This document shows, one piece after another, positions 26,535-36,171 of a stretch of DNA of 64,000 nucleotides. Each line of letters opens with the position of its first letter. The first letter of the stretch is position 1. The stretch is taken from NCBI RefSeq assembly GCF_028771845.1, contig NZ_CP118270.1:6510001-6574000 (forward strand), given 5' to 3'. The notes below the pieces were generated by a model. That model saw only the letters and a list, made by a program, of their open reading frames with translations, was not told the origin of the DNA and did no database searches. Both the position numbers and the translations under genes were made by a program. The DNA comes from Paenibacillus marchantiae (GTDB lineage: Bacteria > Bacillota > Bacilli > Paenibacillales > Paenibacillaceae).

Positions 26535-26633
26535 GGGCGCATTCCCCTATAATAGTTATGTAATACATAATCGCTTTGGATGCTCTCTATATATGAATCA
26601 CTCCCCGATAAAATGAACTGGGGGTTTTTAACG

Positions 26634-29600
26634 ATGTTTCTTACTGAAAACAAACTACAAGCACGTATTCATGAATTATCCGAGCTGCGTTACCGGGATC
26701 GTTTGCCTTTAAATCATTTTCTTGCCTGCGAAGACCGCAGGGAAGAAATTAACCCTGCCCTGCCGGGAGACGATAGCCATTGGAAGCCTATGCATACAGG
26801 AGAAAGTTGGTCCGGTCGAGATCTCTATTTGTGGCTGCGTACAAAAGTCGAGTTCCCTGCCTCCTGGGAAGATAAACGGATTGTCGGACTGTTTGATTTC
26901 GGCGATACCGGGGGTGGTAACAATTCCGGCTTTGAATCACTGTTCTACTGGGATGGAAAGCCGTTTCAAGGCGTGGATTCCAACCACAAGGAAGTGTTCT
27001 TTCCAGCCTCTGCCGCAGGCAGCACCAACGAGTTGGTCTTCCGCTTATGGTCCGGTCTGGAAGGTGGCGGTCAGCCCCGCAACCAGACGCATACGTTCAG
27101 ACAAGCAGAACTGTGTTGGCTGGATGAAGCTGTTGATGATCTTGTATTTACAGGGTCATCAATTCTGGAAACGGTCAACATTCTGGATGCCCATGCACCT
27201 GAACGCACAAAGCTGCTTCATGCACTCCAGCAGTCCTTCCGCCTGATTGATTGGTCGCAGCCTAAGTCCGATGTCTTCTATACCTCTGTGCATGAGGCAA
27301 GGGATGACCTGAGCGCCCGATTGAGTACGATGGACAAAGCCTCTGATGTGACCGTCACTTGTATCGGCCATACTCATATTGACGTTGCCTGGCTGTGGCG
27401 GTTGAAGCATACGCGCGAGAAATGCGCCCGTTCCTTCTCTACGGTCATGCGCCTGATGGAGATGTTCCCGGAGTATGTTTTCCTTCAGACACAGCCCCAA
27501 TTGTACGAATATGTGAAAGAGGACTACCCGGAACTGTACGAATCCATCAAGGAGCGTGTCGCTGAAGGACGCTGGGAAGCGGGCGGCGGCATGTGGCTGG
27601 AGGCTGACTGTAACCTGACCTCGGGCGAATCCCTGGTCCGACAATTGCTGATTGGCACTCGTTTTCTCAAAGAAGAATTCGGGACGGATTGCCGATATCT
27701 ATGGTTGCCCGATGTATTCGGCTACAGCTGGTCTCTGCCGCAAATTCTGAAAAAATCCGGCATTCATACGTTCATGACGACCAAAATCAGCTGGAACCAA
27801 TACAACCGCATGCCATTCGATACATTCCACTGGCGCGGAATTGACGGCTCAGAGGTGCTGACCCACTTCATTACTACACCCGAGCCTTGGTCCGAGCCGG
27901 GGTCATGGTTCTATACCTATAACGGAAAAATCATTCCGAAGACGGTCAAGGGCATCTGGGATGCCTACCGCGATAAGGAGATGAACCAGGATCTGCTGCT
28001 GTCGTACGGATACGGAGACGGCGGAGGCGGAGTTAACCGCGAAATGCTGGAGATGAGACGGCGGCTGGATCAACTGCCCGGATTGCCCAAGGTCAAGACA
28101 GGACGCGCAGATGATTATTTTGAAAAGCTGCAGGAGACGGTCGAGAAAACCGATTCGTACATCCATACATGGGATGGTGAACTGTATCTGGAGTATCACC
28201 GCGGAACGTATACCAGTCAGGCGTACAACAAACGGATGAACCGCAAGCTTGAGCTGGCTTACCGCGAAGCGGAGTGGCTGAATGCATTGCAAAGTATTGT
28301 GCACAATGACTGGAATCTGTATCAAGCGAAGTCCCTGACTGCGGGTTGGAAAATCATTTTGCGCAACCAGTTCCATGACATCATTCCCGGTTCCTCCATC
28401 ACAGAGGTGTATGAGGATAGCAGAATTGAATATGCAGAAGCTGAGCTGATTGGCAATCACGTGGACACGCAGGCTCGGATGGCTATTGCTGGCAGCGGAG
28501 AATCTCCGTGTACGTACACCATTTGGAACTCCTCCCCATGGGTCGTTACAGAAATCGTGAGCATTCCTGCGGCATCAGGCGAATTGGAAATGGGAACTTG
28601 GTTGAGCGATTCCGGTGAGATTCTGAACGCTCAATACCAGGATGCACGTTGGTCCGTCGAGGTAAAGGATATTCCTTCGCTGGGGTATACCACAATTCAC
28701 TTCCAGAGCAATACGGTAAACGATATCCCTGAGCAATCTCCATTCATCCACACAGCTAATGGAATCGAGACACCATTCTATCTGCTCGAGTGGAATGAGA
28801 ATGGGCAGTTGACCCGCCTTTACGATAAAGAGTCACATCGTGAGGTGCTTGCCAAAGGCGCTAGAGGCAATGTGCTTCAGGTGTTCGAGGACAAACCACT
28901 TGCCCACGAGGCCTGGGATATTGATATCTTCTATCAGGAAGATATGCGAGAGATTACGAAATGCACCAGCATTGAAGTCGTAGAGACGGGGCCACTTCAG
29001 TCCGTGATCCGCTTCGCTTGGGAATACCTCGGCTCCACGATTACGCAGAACATGACTGTATATACCGGGCAGCGACGAATCGATTACACCACTGAGGTGG
29101 ATTGGCATGAACAGCAGCAACTGCTGAAAGTTGCCTTCCCAGTCGGCATCCGCTCTACGGAAGCCACCTATGATATTCAATTCGGTAACGTTAAACGGCC
29201 GACGCACTGGAACACAAGTTGGGACTGGGCGCGTTTCGAATCTGTTGGCCATCAATGGGCTGATCTGTCCGATAGAGGTTATGGCGTCAGTTTGCTGAAT
29301 GATTCCAAGTACGGTTATGACATTAAAGACAACGTCATGCGGCTGACCCTGATCAAGAGCGCTACGCACCCTGATCCACATGCCGATCAGGGACTGCACA
29401 GCTTCACCTATGCTCTTCTTCCGCATCAGGGAGATTGGCTCGTTGGCGGAACCGTGCAGCAGGCCTGGCTTCTGAATGCTCCAGCTCGATATACACAAGG
29501 GGTATCAGAGCAGCCAAGTCGATCCATGCTCACCTTGTCCGGCAGCACAGCCATGATCTCGGCAGTTAAGAAGGCGGAGGATTCCAATCGTGTCATCGTA

Positions 29601-29783
29601 CGCGTTCATGATTATTCAGGCAGCATGAATACGCTTGAACTGACAAGCGATCTACGGATTCACGCGTGGAGAGAATGCAATCTTATGGAAGTACCAGAGG
29701 GCGAACTCCTGTATGATACACCGATAACTTTTGCTCTTGAACCTTATGAAATCAAGACGTTTGAGATTGATCTGAGAGTATAA
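26634..29783 (+). CDS. GH38 alpha-mannosidase, cytoplasmic
   Basis: A 1049-residue glycoside hydrolase from the preferred ATG at 26634 (GGGGG 9 bases upstream; frames starting at 26580 or 26613 lack a site). There is no signal peptide. N-terminal ancillary domain, residues 1-230. The GH38 catalytic domain starts at GHTHIDVAWLWRLKHTREK (zinc ligands His and Asp), with WLPDVFGYSWSLPQIL carrying the nucleophile Asp and FHDIIPGSSI the late His/Asp zinc ligands. The C-terminal half has the usual beta domains. GH38 enzymes remove alpha-mannose from imported mannosides or high-mannose glycans. It is divergent from the YesM-type kinase. Confidence 0.95.
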   Translation: MFLTENKLQARIHELSELRYRDRLPLNHFLACEDRREEINPALPGDDSHWKPMHTGESWSGRDLYLWLRTKVEFPASWEDKRIVGLFDFGDTGGGNNSGFESLFYWDGKPFQGVDSNHKEVFFPASAAGSTNELVFRLWSGLEGGGQPRNQTHTFRQAELCWLDEAVDDLVFTGSSILETVNILDAHAPERTKLLHALQQSFRLIDWSQPKSDVFYTSVHEARDDLSARLSTMDKASDVTVTCIGHTHIDVAWLWRLKHTREKCARSFSTVMRLMEMFPEYVFLQTQPQLYEYVKEDYPELYESIKERVAEGRWEAGGGMWLEADCNLTSGESLVRQLLIGTRFLKEEFGTDCRYLWLPDVFGYSWSLPQILKKSGIHTFMTTKISWNQYNRMPFDTFHWRGIDGSEVLTHFITTPEPWSEPGSWFYTYNGKIIPKTVKGIWDAYRDKEMNQDLLLSYGYGDGGGGVNREMLEMRRRLDQLPGLPKVKTGRADDYFEKLQETVEKTDSYIHTWDGELYLEYHRGTYTSQAYNKRMNRKLELAYREAEWLNALQSIVHNDWNLYQAKSLTAGWKIILRNQFHDIIPGSSITEVYEDSRIEYAEAELIGNHVDTQARMAIAGSGESPCTYTIWNSSPWVVTEIVSIPAASGELEMGTWLSDSGEILNAQYQDARWSVEVKDIPSLGYTTIHFQSNTVNDIPEQSPFIHTANGIETPFYLLEWNENGQLTRLYDKESHREVLAKGARGNVLQVFEDKPLAHEAWDIDIFYQEDMREITKCTSIEVVETGPLQSVIRFAWEYLGSTITQNMTVYTGQRRIDYTTEVDWHEQQQLLKVAFPVGIRSTEATYDIQFGNVKRPTHWNTSWDWARFESVGHQWADLSDRGYGVSLLNDSKYGYDIKDNVMRLTLIKSATHPDPHADQGLHSFTYALLPHQGDWLVGGTVQQAWLLNAPARYTQGVSEQPSRSMLTLSGSTAMISAVKKAEDSNRVIVRVHDYSGSMNTLELTSDLRIHAWRECNLMEVPEGELLYDTPITFALEPYEIKTFEIDLRV

Positions 29784-29805
29784 CCCTATAACTGCAGCAG
29801 CTTAA

Positions 29806-29856
29806 CCAAAGAAACCAGCAAATCCCCAGATGATGGGCGACTTGCTGGTTTCTTTG
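29806..29856 (+). terminator. Terminator after GH38
   Basis: AAAGAAACCAGCAA (29808-29821) and TTGCTGGTTTCTTT (29842-29855) are perfect complements around a 20-base loop. Confidence 0.9.
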
Positions 29857-29955
29857 TGTTGTAGTTATTTGATCGTTATTCAGACAGTAACGGAGATCGC
29901 AACCTGTGCTTCTTAATGACGTATTATAGAACTAAATGGAAAGGATGGCGTTTAT

Positions 29956-30660
29956 ATGGGAGAGTCACTCAAAAAAATGAAGTCCCCCACCTTCATTTTC
30001 TTTTCATGCGTTCTGGTCCTGTCCGTAATCATCGCGATCCTGTCCAGACCTTATTTCACAGAGCCGATTTTCCATGTTGAGAACAACAAGTACACATTCG
30101 ATAGTGAACAAGGTAATCTAATGACTTATCGCAGCGGAACGGCAGATCCTATTCAAGTACGCCTTGATCATCAGGAACGGACTGTTTACATCAATCATCA
30201 GCAATATCTCATCAAGAAAATTGATTCTGCGTTCAGTACAACGTATAAGTTGATATATCCTAACGGGAACAAATATGAAGTCCAAGATCATTCCGGACAA
30301 TTAATAAGTTTTGATGCAAAAGGCAATAGCGTTTCCGAGGTCTTCTTGTACGTTGGCAGTCAAAGAGTACTTCAGGAGGGGGAAGAACAATTCTCTCCTG
30401 CAACGCTTGTAACAGCCGCTTACCCAGAATATCATTACACTCGTGGTGCTCCAGGTTATCTGTTTCTCGCATTAGCCGCAGTGATTTTCGGATGGTGCAG
30501 CTTCCGTTATCAAAAATTTCAAAACTTCCTTTTCTACCTCTCACTTCGTTCGTTCTGGGCGAACGATGTCGAGCCTAGCGACTTTGATTACTTTTTGAGC
30601 AAGGTATGCGGGATTGTCGTTATGATAGGGGCTTTATGGATCGCCTTTAAAGCATTCTGA
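29956..30660 (+). CDS. Membrane protein of unknown function
   Basis: A 234-residue protein with a hydrophobic segment at about 11-33, an extracytoplasmic beta-rich domain (about 35-160) and two further membrane segments (about 166-186 and 214-233). The last part, DVEPSDFDYFLSKVCGIVV, resembles the ending of small membrane proteins such as the DUF6199 family, but I am not sure. AAAGGA stands 10 bases before the ATG. It has its own unit between two terminators or convergent genes. Confidence 0.75.
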   Translation: MGESLKKMKSPTFIFFSCVLVLSVIIAILSRPYFTEPIFHVENNKYTFDSEQGNLMTYRSGTADPIQVRLDHQERTVYINHQQYLIKKIDSAFSTTYKLIYPNGNKYEVQDHSGQLISFDAKGNSVSEVFLYVGSQRVLQEGEEQFSPATLVTAAYPEYHYTRGAPGYLFLALAAVIFGWCSFRYQKFQNFLFYLSLRSFWANDVEPSDFDYFLSKVCGIVVMIGALWIAFKAF

Positions 30661-30692
30661 ACCGGAAGCAAGTTCGATGAGCCATGATTGAT

Positions 30693-32015
30693 TTATTTTA
30701 CAGTCTCCAATGTATATCGATTGCGTGGAATCTCAAGCCCCAGATTACCGCGCAGTGTCTCATGCTCATACTCGGTACGGAACAGGCCTCGCTCTTGTAA
30801 GACAGGTACGACCAGGTCCACGAAGTCCGCGAGTCCGTTCGGCACAACTGTGCGAATATTGAAACCGTCCGCAGCTTCACCTTCGAACCACTCCTGAATC
30901 TGATCAGCGATCTGATCCGGTGTACCGATAAAAGAAGTGCGAGGCGTCGATGCAAGCAATGCCACTTGGCGGAGGGTCAGTCCCTGTTCTCGTGCCTGCT
31001 GCTTGATCTTGTCTGTTGTACTGCGGAAGCTATTACTTCCCAAATCACCAATCTCGGGGAAGGGCTCATCCAATGGGAATTGGGCGAAGTCATAATGATC
31101 GAAGTAACGTCCCAAATAATTCAGCGCATGGTCAATATCGACCAACTCCGCGATTTCCTGATACTTGCGCTCCGCTTCTTCCTCCGTTCTACCCACAATA
31201 GGACCAATGCCAGGGAAGATCAGGATATCTTCTGCCTTACGCCCATAAGCCACCGCTCTTGCCTTCACATCCGAATAGAACTCCTGAGCTTCCTCTAACG
31301 TCTCATGCCCCGTGTATACAGCATCGGCCGATCGGGCCGCCAGATCCTTGCCGGATTCGGAAGAACCTGCCTGGAAAACGACCGGATGTCCCTGCTCCGA
31401 GCGCGCCACATTGAGTGGACCCTGAACGGAGAAGTAATCTCCCTTGTGATTCAGCGTATGCAGTTTGGATGGGTCGAAGAAAACACCGTTCTCTTTATCC
31501 CCGATAAACGCGTCATCCTCCCATGAATCCCACAGCCCTTTGACCACATTCAGATGTTCTTCTGCAATTTCGTAGCGCAGCGCGTGGTTCGGATGTTCAC
31601 CTTTGCCAAAATTCAGAGCCGAGCCTTCCAGTGGTGAAGTGACAACGTTCCATCCGGCTCGTCCTCCACTGATATGGTCCAGGGAGGCAAATTGTCTTGC
31701 CACTGTGAACGGTTCACTATATGAGGTGGACAACGTCGCGACCAGCCCGATGTGTGAGGTTGCTCCTGCGAGAACGGAGAGCAGGGTTAACGGTTCAAAA
31801 CGATTCAGAAAATGCGGGTTGGATTTCTCGTTAATAAAGAGGCCGTCGGCAATAAAGAGAAGATCGAATTTCCCTTCCTCCGCCTTAATCGCCTGTTTCT
31901 TGTAGAAATCCAGATTTACGCTGGCATTGATCGGAATATCCGGGTGTCGCCAAAAAGAGATGCTATTTCCCACTCCATTCAAGTTTGCTCCCAATCTCAA
32001 TCGTCGTTGTGACAT
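30693..32015 (-). CDS. LLM-class flavin-dependent monooxygenase (NtaA/SnaA/DszA family)
   Basis: A 440-residue bacterial luciferase-like enzyme that uses FMNH2 supplied by a separate reductase. The family start [11 protein letters not shown] is present, then [37 protein letters not shown] and [20 protein letters not shown]. The length fits the NtaA/DmoA group, which oxidises aminopolycarboxylates, dialkyl sulfides or related xenobiotics. GGGAGGA precedes the ATG. It follows an MFS exporter gene on the same strand with a 76-base gap, likely one unit. Confidence 0.92.
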   Translation of the reverse strand: MSQRRLRLGANLNGVGNSISFWRHPDIPINASVNLDFYKKQAIKAEEGKFDLLFIADGLFINEKSNPHFLNRFEPLTLLSVLAGATSHIGLVATLSTSYSEPFTVARQFASLDHISGGRAGWNVVTSPLEGSALNFGKGEHPNHALRYEIAEEHLNVVKGLWDSWEDDAFIGDKENGVFFDPSKLHTLNHKGDYFSVQGPLNVARSEQGHPVVFQAGSSESGKDLAARSADAVYTGHETLEEAQEFYSDVKARAVAYGRKAEDILIFPGIGPIVGRTEEEAERKYQEIAELVDIDHALNYLGRYFDHYDFAQFPLDEPFPEIGDLGSNSFRSTTDKIKQQAREQGLTLRQVALLASTPRTSFIGTPDQIADQIQEWFEGEAADGFNIRTVVPNGLADFVDLVVPVLQERGLFRTEYEHETLRGNLGLEIPRNRYTLETVK

Positions 32016-32091
32016 ATTGATTCCTCCCTATGTTGTAGTGATGACCATTTAATTCAGTCCAAGTACCTTTTTTTCTCTGAGGATCATTTCA

Positions 32092-33339
32092 TCATTTCTT
32101 TATGCTGTTTCCGCCTGCTTCTGCTGCTGCCATGCCCAATCCCGGTTTATTCGCCTCGTTCCTTTCGCTTACCTGGACTGTCCAGGCTGCTCCCAGAAGG
32201 ACAATGCCCGTTAGGAGAAAAATAAAAGGAATCCCCGTCCATCCGCCCAGAAAACCGCCGAGTAACGGGCCGAGTACAATACCGAATTGATTTGCAGTCT
32301 GACTCAGACTGACAGCCCTTCCCCGGAAATCACGGTCAGCATATTTGATGATTAACGCATTCAAGGCCGGATACACGGCAGCAAAGAACAGACCGTAGAC
32401 AAATCGCAAACTTCCAAAATAAATGAGGTTATACGCCGTCAGTTGCAGTAAACTACCAATGCCGCCGCCCAGCAGGCCGATAAACAGCGTTTTCTCGTAT
32501 CCGATTTTCCCACCAATCCGTCCCCAGCGCGGCCCCATTATTACCGTTGCCACGCCGATGGCTGAGAAGACGATTCCTGCACTAAGTGTTGCACTACTAA
32601 CGTCTCCACCAATCTGGACCACATAAAGCGTCAATACAGGTTCAATAATGAGCACGGAAGTTGAAACGAGTAAAATCAAACCATAGATCCGCATTAATCC
32701 CGGAGTGGAGGCAGCTTTTTTCAGATCACCCAGAATACTTGTGCGAACCACAGTGCGGGGGCCGCGGGCTTCTTTTACCCATATCACCATCACAGCCGAG
32801 AGCAGCGTAATGATTCCCGAGGCGATAAAGCATCCTCGCAGCCCGATCCAATGGCTTAGTACTCCACCCACAAGCGGTCCCAGAATTCCTCCGGCAGCCG
32901 TGGATGTAGAGATGACACCAAGCGCATAACCTACATGCTTCTCTGGTGTATTGGTGCCGACCAACGTAATAGATGCAGGATTGAAGCCGGCCATGAGTCC
33001 TTGAAATATCCGCACAGCGATAAACGTGTAAGGATCATAAACGAAATAGTTAGCCAGATGAGCAATGGCGAGGCCAACGCCCGAACGAATCAGCATCAGT
33101 TTGCTTCCATATCTGTCAGCCAGCGAGCCCCAGAAAGGAGCACATAGTCCGCTGATCAGAAAGCTGATCGAGATCGAAATGCCGGACCAGACTTCCAATC
33201 CGCTCTGAATACCGAGATCATTTTGCAGAAACAGCGGAAAGAACGGCACAGACAAGGTGTAAGCCATATGATTAAAAAATAGGCCAAACCACAGAATATA
33301 CAGATTTCGCTTCCAATGCGGCATCTTGGTATTCTCCAT
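32092..33339 (-). CDS. MFS transporter, multidrug-efflux type
   Basis: A 415-residue transporter with 12 hydrophobic segments. Motif A is WGSLADRYGSKLMLIRSG and its second-half echo is WGRIGGKIGYEKTLFIG; motif C is GILGPLVGGVL. This fits DHA1-type drug/H+ antiporters. Two starts are possible: ATG at 33339 with AGGA upstream, or ATG at 33324 with GGAG 9 bases upstream. It is probably co-transcribed with the monooxygenase. Confidence 0.93.
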   Translation of the reverse strand: MENTKMPHWKRNLYILWFGLFFNHMAYTLSVPFFPLFLQNDLGIQSGLEVWSGISISISFLISGLCAPFWGSLADRYGSKLMLIRSGVGLAIAHLANYFVYDPYTFIAVRIFQGLMAGFNPASITLVGTNTPEKHVGYALGVISTSTAAGGILGPLVGGVLSHWIGLRGCFIASGIITLLSAVMVIWVKEARGPRTVVRTSILGDLKKAASTPGLMRIYGLILLVSTSVLIIEPVLTLYVVQIGGDVSSATLSAGIVFSAIGVATVIMGPRWGRIGGKIGYEKTLFIGLLGGGIGSLLQLTAYNLIYFGSLRFVYGLFFAAVYPALNALIIKYADRDFRGRAVSLSQTANQFGIVLGPLLGGFLGGWTGIPFIFLLTGIVLLGAAWTVQVSERNEANKPGLGMAAAEAGGNSIKK

Positions 33340-33420
33340 ACTATATAATTCCTATATAAAAAGTAGGTTATTATCCATATTAGGATACCGTCACTGGAAA
33401 GTATAATAGAAAAGTTCAAT

Positions 33421-33451
33421 AGACCCATTCAAGAATTAAATGAATGGGTCT
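33421..33451. terminator. Hairpin after GNAT gene
   Basis: AGACCCATTCA and TGAATGGGTCT are perfect complements around a 9-base loop. It lies just past the 3' end of the leftward GNAT gene; the U-run is poor. Confidence 0.6.
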
Positions 33452-33480
33452 GTTAGATGCTGCTATTTTGACCGTAACAA

Positions 33481-33921
33481 TTAGTGCACTTGAACGGACA
33501 TGAACACATCCACCTCATCTTCACTGTCCAAAACAAACCCAAAGCGCTCATACAAACGCCGAGCCGGACTGCCCTGCAATACATTTAAAGTAACACGTTT
33601 GCCCCGGACCTCATCCCGTTTCAGCAGCATATTCAGCACTTGAGTTCCTATTTGTTGACCCTGATAATCGGGATGAATATAGAAATGCTCAAGTAGCATC
33701 TCCTCTGACTTGGGCTTCATCGCTACACACCCCACCAGTGCACCCTCGACCTCAATAATCCACGAGTGGACAGGGTCAAATGTACTACGGAAACGTTCAC
33801 GAACCTTCACATCGTCATACCTTCCCAGCCTGTTTAGATCATCATATAGAACCAAAGCTCGCAACTCAGCAAGGTGCTCCTGATCTGCCTGCTTGGATTG
33901 ACGCATGGTGATTTGGATCAT
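33481..33921 (-). CDS. GNAT family N-acetyltransferase
   Basis: A 146-residue acetyl-CoA-dependent transferase. Motif A is EEMLLEHFYIHPDYQGQQIGTQVL (acetyl-CoA pyrophosphate loop Q-x-x-G-Q-Q-I-G) and motif B is LNVLQGSPARRLYERFGF. AAGGAG stands 8 bases before the ATG. Substrate unknown. Confidence 0.9.
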   Translation of the reverse strand: MIQITMRQSKQADQEHLAELRALVLYDDLNRLGRYDDVKVRERFRSTFDPVHSWIIEVEGALVGCVAMKPKSEEMLLEHFYIHPDYQGQQIGTQVLNMLLKRDEVRGKRVTLNVLQGSPARRLYERFGFVLDSEDEVDVFMSVQVH

Positions 33922-33973
33922 TGGAAAGACTCCTTTTTCTTCGATTATTTTATTCTGTATTCTAGCTATTCAG

Positions 33974-34034
33974 ATTGTCTATATTGGATTCGGTGGATCA
34001 TTGGTCTATGGGGATTTAATAAATTCATTCGACC
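33974..34034. repeat. Degenerate 60-base repeat, copy 1
   Basis: Begins ATTGTCTATAT and ends GGATTTAATAAATTCAT, then TCGACC; compare 41090-41150. It may be the relic of an older mobile or duplicated sequence. Confidence 0.5.
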
Positions 34035-34108
34035 CCAATTATACAGGAAAAAGCAAGCTATTTTTATGTTCTGAGCGTTTTCCAAGGCGAAAAACCTGAC
34101 AACCTATG

Positions 34109-34137
34109 TTGACAATATATGCAAACCACTTTAATAT
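34109..34137 (+). promoter_or_regulatory. Strong promoter of the oligopeptide transporter operon
   Basis: TTGACA (34109-34114), 17-base spacer, TAATAT (34132-34137). It points to the opp genes with a leader of about 130 bases. Confidence 0.75.
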
Positions 34138-34273
34138 ACCTAGTATTCTTATCAGCTTTTAATAGTTTCTCGCATTCTACATCGAATGTGTGCATTTCTG
34201 TGCGATTATTAATTGAACAGTAGTAGATTAAATGGGAAGAGTGCTTAGAGAAACAGAACAGGAGATTTGCATC

Positions 34274-35200
34274 ATGTATATTGTTAAACGCTTTTTCACC
34301 ATGCTTTTGACGCTCTGGATCATTGTGACGCTGACCTTTCTAATCATGCACATGATCCCTGGAGACCCTTTTTCTAACGATTCCAAAACGATACCTGAAG
34401 CTGTCCTGCAAAATATGCGTGCAAGATACCATCTGGATGAACCGCTTGCTGTCCAGTATGCACTGTATTTGAAAAATTTGCTGGTGCTGGATCTGGGACC
34501 CTCCATCCAGTCCAAAACGACCGATGTCAACACATTGATCGCACGAGGGTTTCCGCCCTCCGCCCTTCTTGGCATCCAGTCCATTGTCATTGCACTGATT
34601 GCAGGCATTGCACTGGGCACGGTTGCCGCCCTGTTCCACAAAAGGCCGCTGGACTACATATCCATGTTCATTGCCATCATCGGGATATCCGTCCCGAGCT
34701 TCATTCTTGCACCGCTGCTCATTAAATATGCGGCTGTCCAATGGAGGCTCTTCCCCGTTGCATCCTGGGGAACCTGGCAGCATACGATACTGCCCTCGCT
34801 GGCTTTGTCGGTAACACCACTGGCTGTCATCGCTCGCTTCATGCGGACCAGCATGCTGGATGTGCTGCAGCAGGAATACATAAGAACAGCAGAAGCCAAA
34901 GGATTATCTACCTGGTCAGTCGTCATCCGGCACGGAATGCGAAACGCGCTCATTCCGGTATTATCTTTTATCGGGCCGCTCTTCGCCTCCGTAATCACCG
35001 GCACCTTCGTAATTGAGAAGATATTTGCCATTCCGGGAATCGGCAAATATTTTGTGGACAGCATCTTCAACCGTGATTACCCGGTCATCATGGGAACGAC
35101 GATCTTTTACAGTGTCATTCTGGTCGTAACCCTCTTCCTGATCGACCTTTCGTACCGGATCGTCGATCCGAGAATCAAGCTTTCCAGCAAAGGAGATTAG
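34274..35200 (+). CDS. Oligopeptide/dipeptide ABC transporter permease (OppB/DppB-type)
   Basis: A 308-residue permease from the ATG at 34274 (AGGAG about 9 bases upstream; the in-frame ATG at 34232 has no site). It begins YIVKRFFTMLLTLWIIVTLTF and has HMIPGDPF. The coupling loop is EYIRTAEAKGLSTWSVVIRHGMRNALIP, and the IPGIGKYFVDSIFNRDYPVIMG segment is typical of OppB. It is first gene of a five- or six-gene operon. Confidence 0.95.
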   Translation: MYIVKRFFTMLLTLWIIVTLTFLIMHMIPGDPFSNDSKTIPEAVLQNMRARYHLDEPLAVQYALYLKNLLVLDLGPSIQSKTTDVNTLIARGFPPSALLGIQSIVIALIAGIALGTVAALFHKRPLDYISMFIAIIGISVPSFILAPLLIKYAAVQWRLFPVASWGTWQHTILPSLALSVTPLAVIARFMRTSMLDVLQQEYIRTAEAKGLSTWSVVIRHGMRNALIPVLSFIGPLFASVITGTFVIEKIFAIPGIGKYFVDSIFNRDYPVIMGTTIFYSVILVVTLFLIDLSYRIVDPRIKLSSKGD

Positions 35201-35201
35201 C

Positions 35202-36158
35202 ATGAAAGCTACAACTACAGACCCCATTACATCGGACCCTCGCTTCACACCGGCAGATCGAAGCCGATTGAGTGCGAACCGCATATCCAGCCCGGGTCTT
35301 CCCTTATGGAAGCAACGTACATACAGTATTTTTCGTCATCGATTATCCTTGCTTGGTTTGTTGTTGCTCGTTGTCATTATTGCGCTGGCTCTGGTAGGTC
35401 CGTTACTGGTTCCCTACTCGCCAAGCTCACAGTCCCTGCTCAAGACCAATTTGCCACCCTCCGCTGATCACTGGTTTGGCACGGATGATCTCGGACGGGA
35501 TATGTGGGCCCGTACCTGGTCAGGAGCTCGTATATCCCTGCTGATTGGCTTTACTGCCGCAGCCATAGACCTCGTGCTTGGCGTCCTAATTGGCGGAATC
35601 GCCGGTTACTGCGCCGGACAGGGACGGACAGGAGATCGAATCGACAGCCTTTTGATGCGAATCATTGAAATTTTGTACAGTATCCCGTATTTGCTGGTTA
35701 TCATTCTACTTCTTGTCGTTATGAAACCGGGATTATTAACGATGATTATTGCCCTGTCCATTACTGGTTGGGTTGGGATGGCCCGCGTCGTCCGAGGTCA
35801 GATCCTGCAATTGAAACAACAGGAATACGTGCTTGCAGCGCAGAAGCTCGGCACATCCCATGCCAAGATCATTTTCAGGCACCTGCTGCCCAACGCGGCT
35901 GGAATCATTATCGTCAACCTGACCTTCACGATTCCATCGGCTATTTTCTCCGAATCCTTTCTGAGCTTTTTAGGACTCGGTATCCAGTCACCCATCGCTA
36001 GCTTGGGGACGATGGCCAACGATTCGCTTGGGGTCATTCTGAGTGGACAATGGTGGAGACTGTTATTTCCCGGTCTAATGATCTCGCTCACCATGTTTGC
36101 ATTTAACGCTTTCGGTGATGGGCTGCAGGATGCTTTTGATCCGCGCTCCAACCGTTAA
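35202..36158 (+). CDS. Oligopeptide ABC transporter permease (OppC/DppC-type)
   Basis: A 318-residue permease with a cytoplasmic N-terminus (about 45 residues), then FRHRLSLLGLLLLVVIIALAL. It has HWFGTDDLGRDMWARTWSGAR, the coupling loop EYVLAAQKLGTSHAKIIFRHLLPN and SEAFLSFLGLG-like SESFLSFLGLGIQSP. AAAGGAG stands before the ATG, which lies one base after the OppB stop. It ends DGLQDAFDPRSNR, as usual for OppC. Confidence 0.95.
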   Translation: MKATTTDPITSDPRFTPADRSRLSANRISSPGLPLWKQRTYSIFRHRLSLLGLLLLVVIIALALVGPLLVPYSPSSQSLLKTNLPPSADHWFGTDDLGRDMWARTWSGARISLLIGFTAAAIDLVLGVLIGGIAGYCAGQGRTGDRIDSLLMRIIEILYSIPYLLVIILLLVVMKPGLLTMIIALSITGWVGMARVVRGQILQLKQQEYVLAAQKLGTSHAKIIFRHLLPNAAGIIIVNLTFTIPSAIFSESFLSFLGLGIQSPIASLGTMANDSLGVILSGQWWRLLFPGLMISLTMFAFNAFGDGLQDAFDPRSNR

Positions 36159-36171
36159 GGAGGTTCACACC

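Larger units (their letters stand above)
33922..34273. other. Intergenic region holding the opp promoter and a degenerate repeat
   Basis: It contains a degenerate 60-base repeat (33974-34034) shared with 41090-41150, the opp promoter at 34109-34137, and a leader of about 130 bases in which I see no clear riboswitch or terminator. Confidence 0.5.

Noticed and set aside
34138-34273. Riboswitch or attenuator in the opp leader
   Set aside because: No terminator hairpin or known aptamer core could be traced in the 130-base leader.
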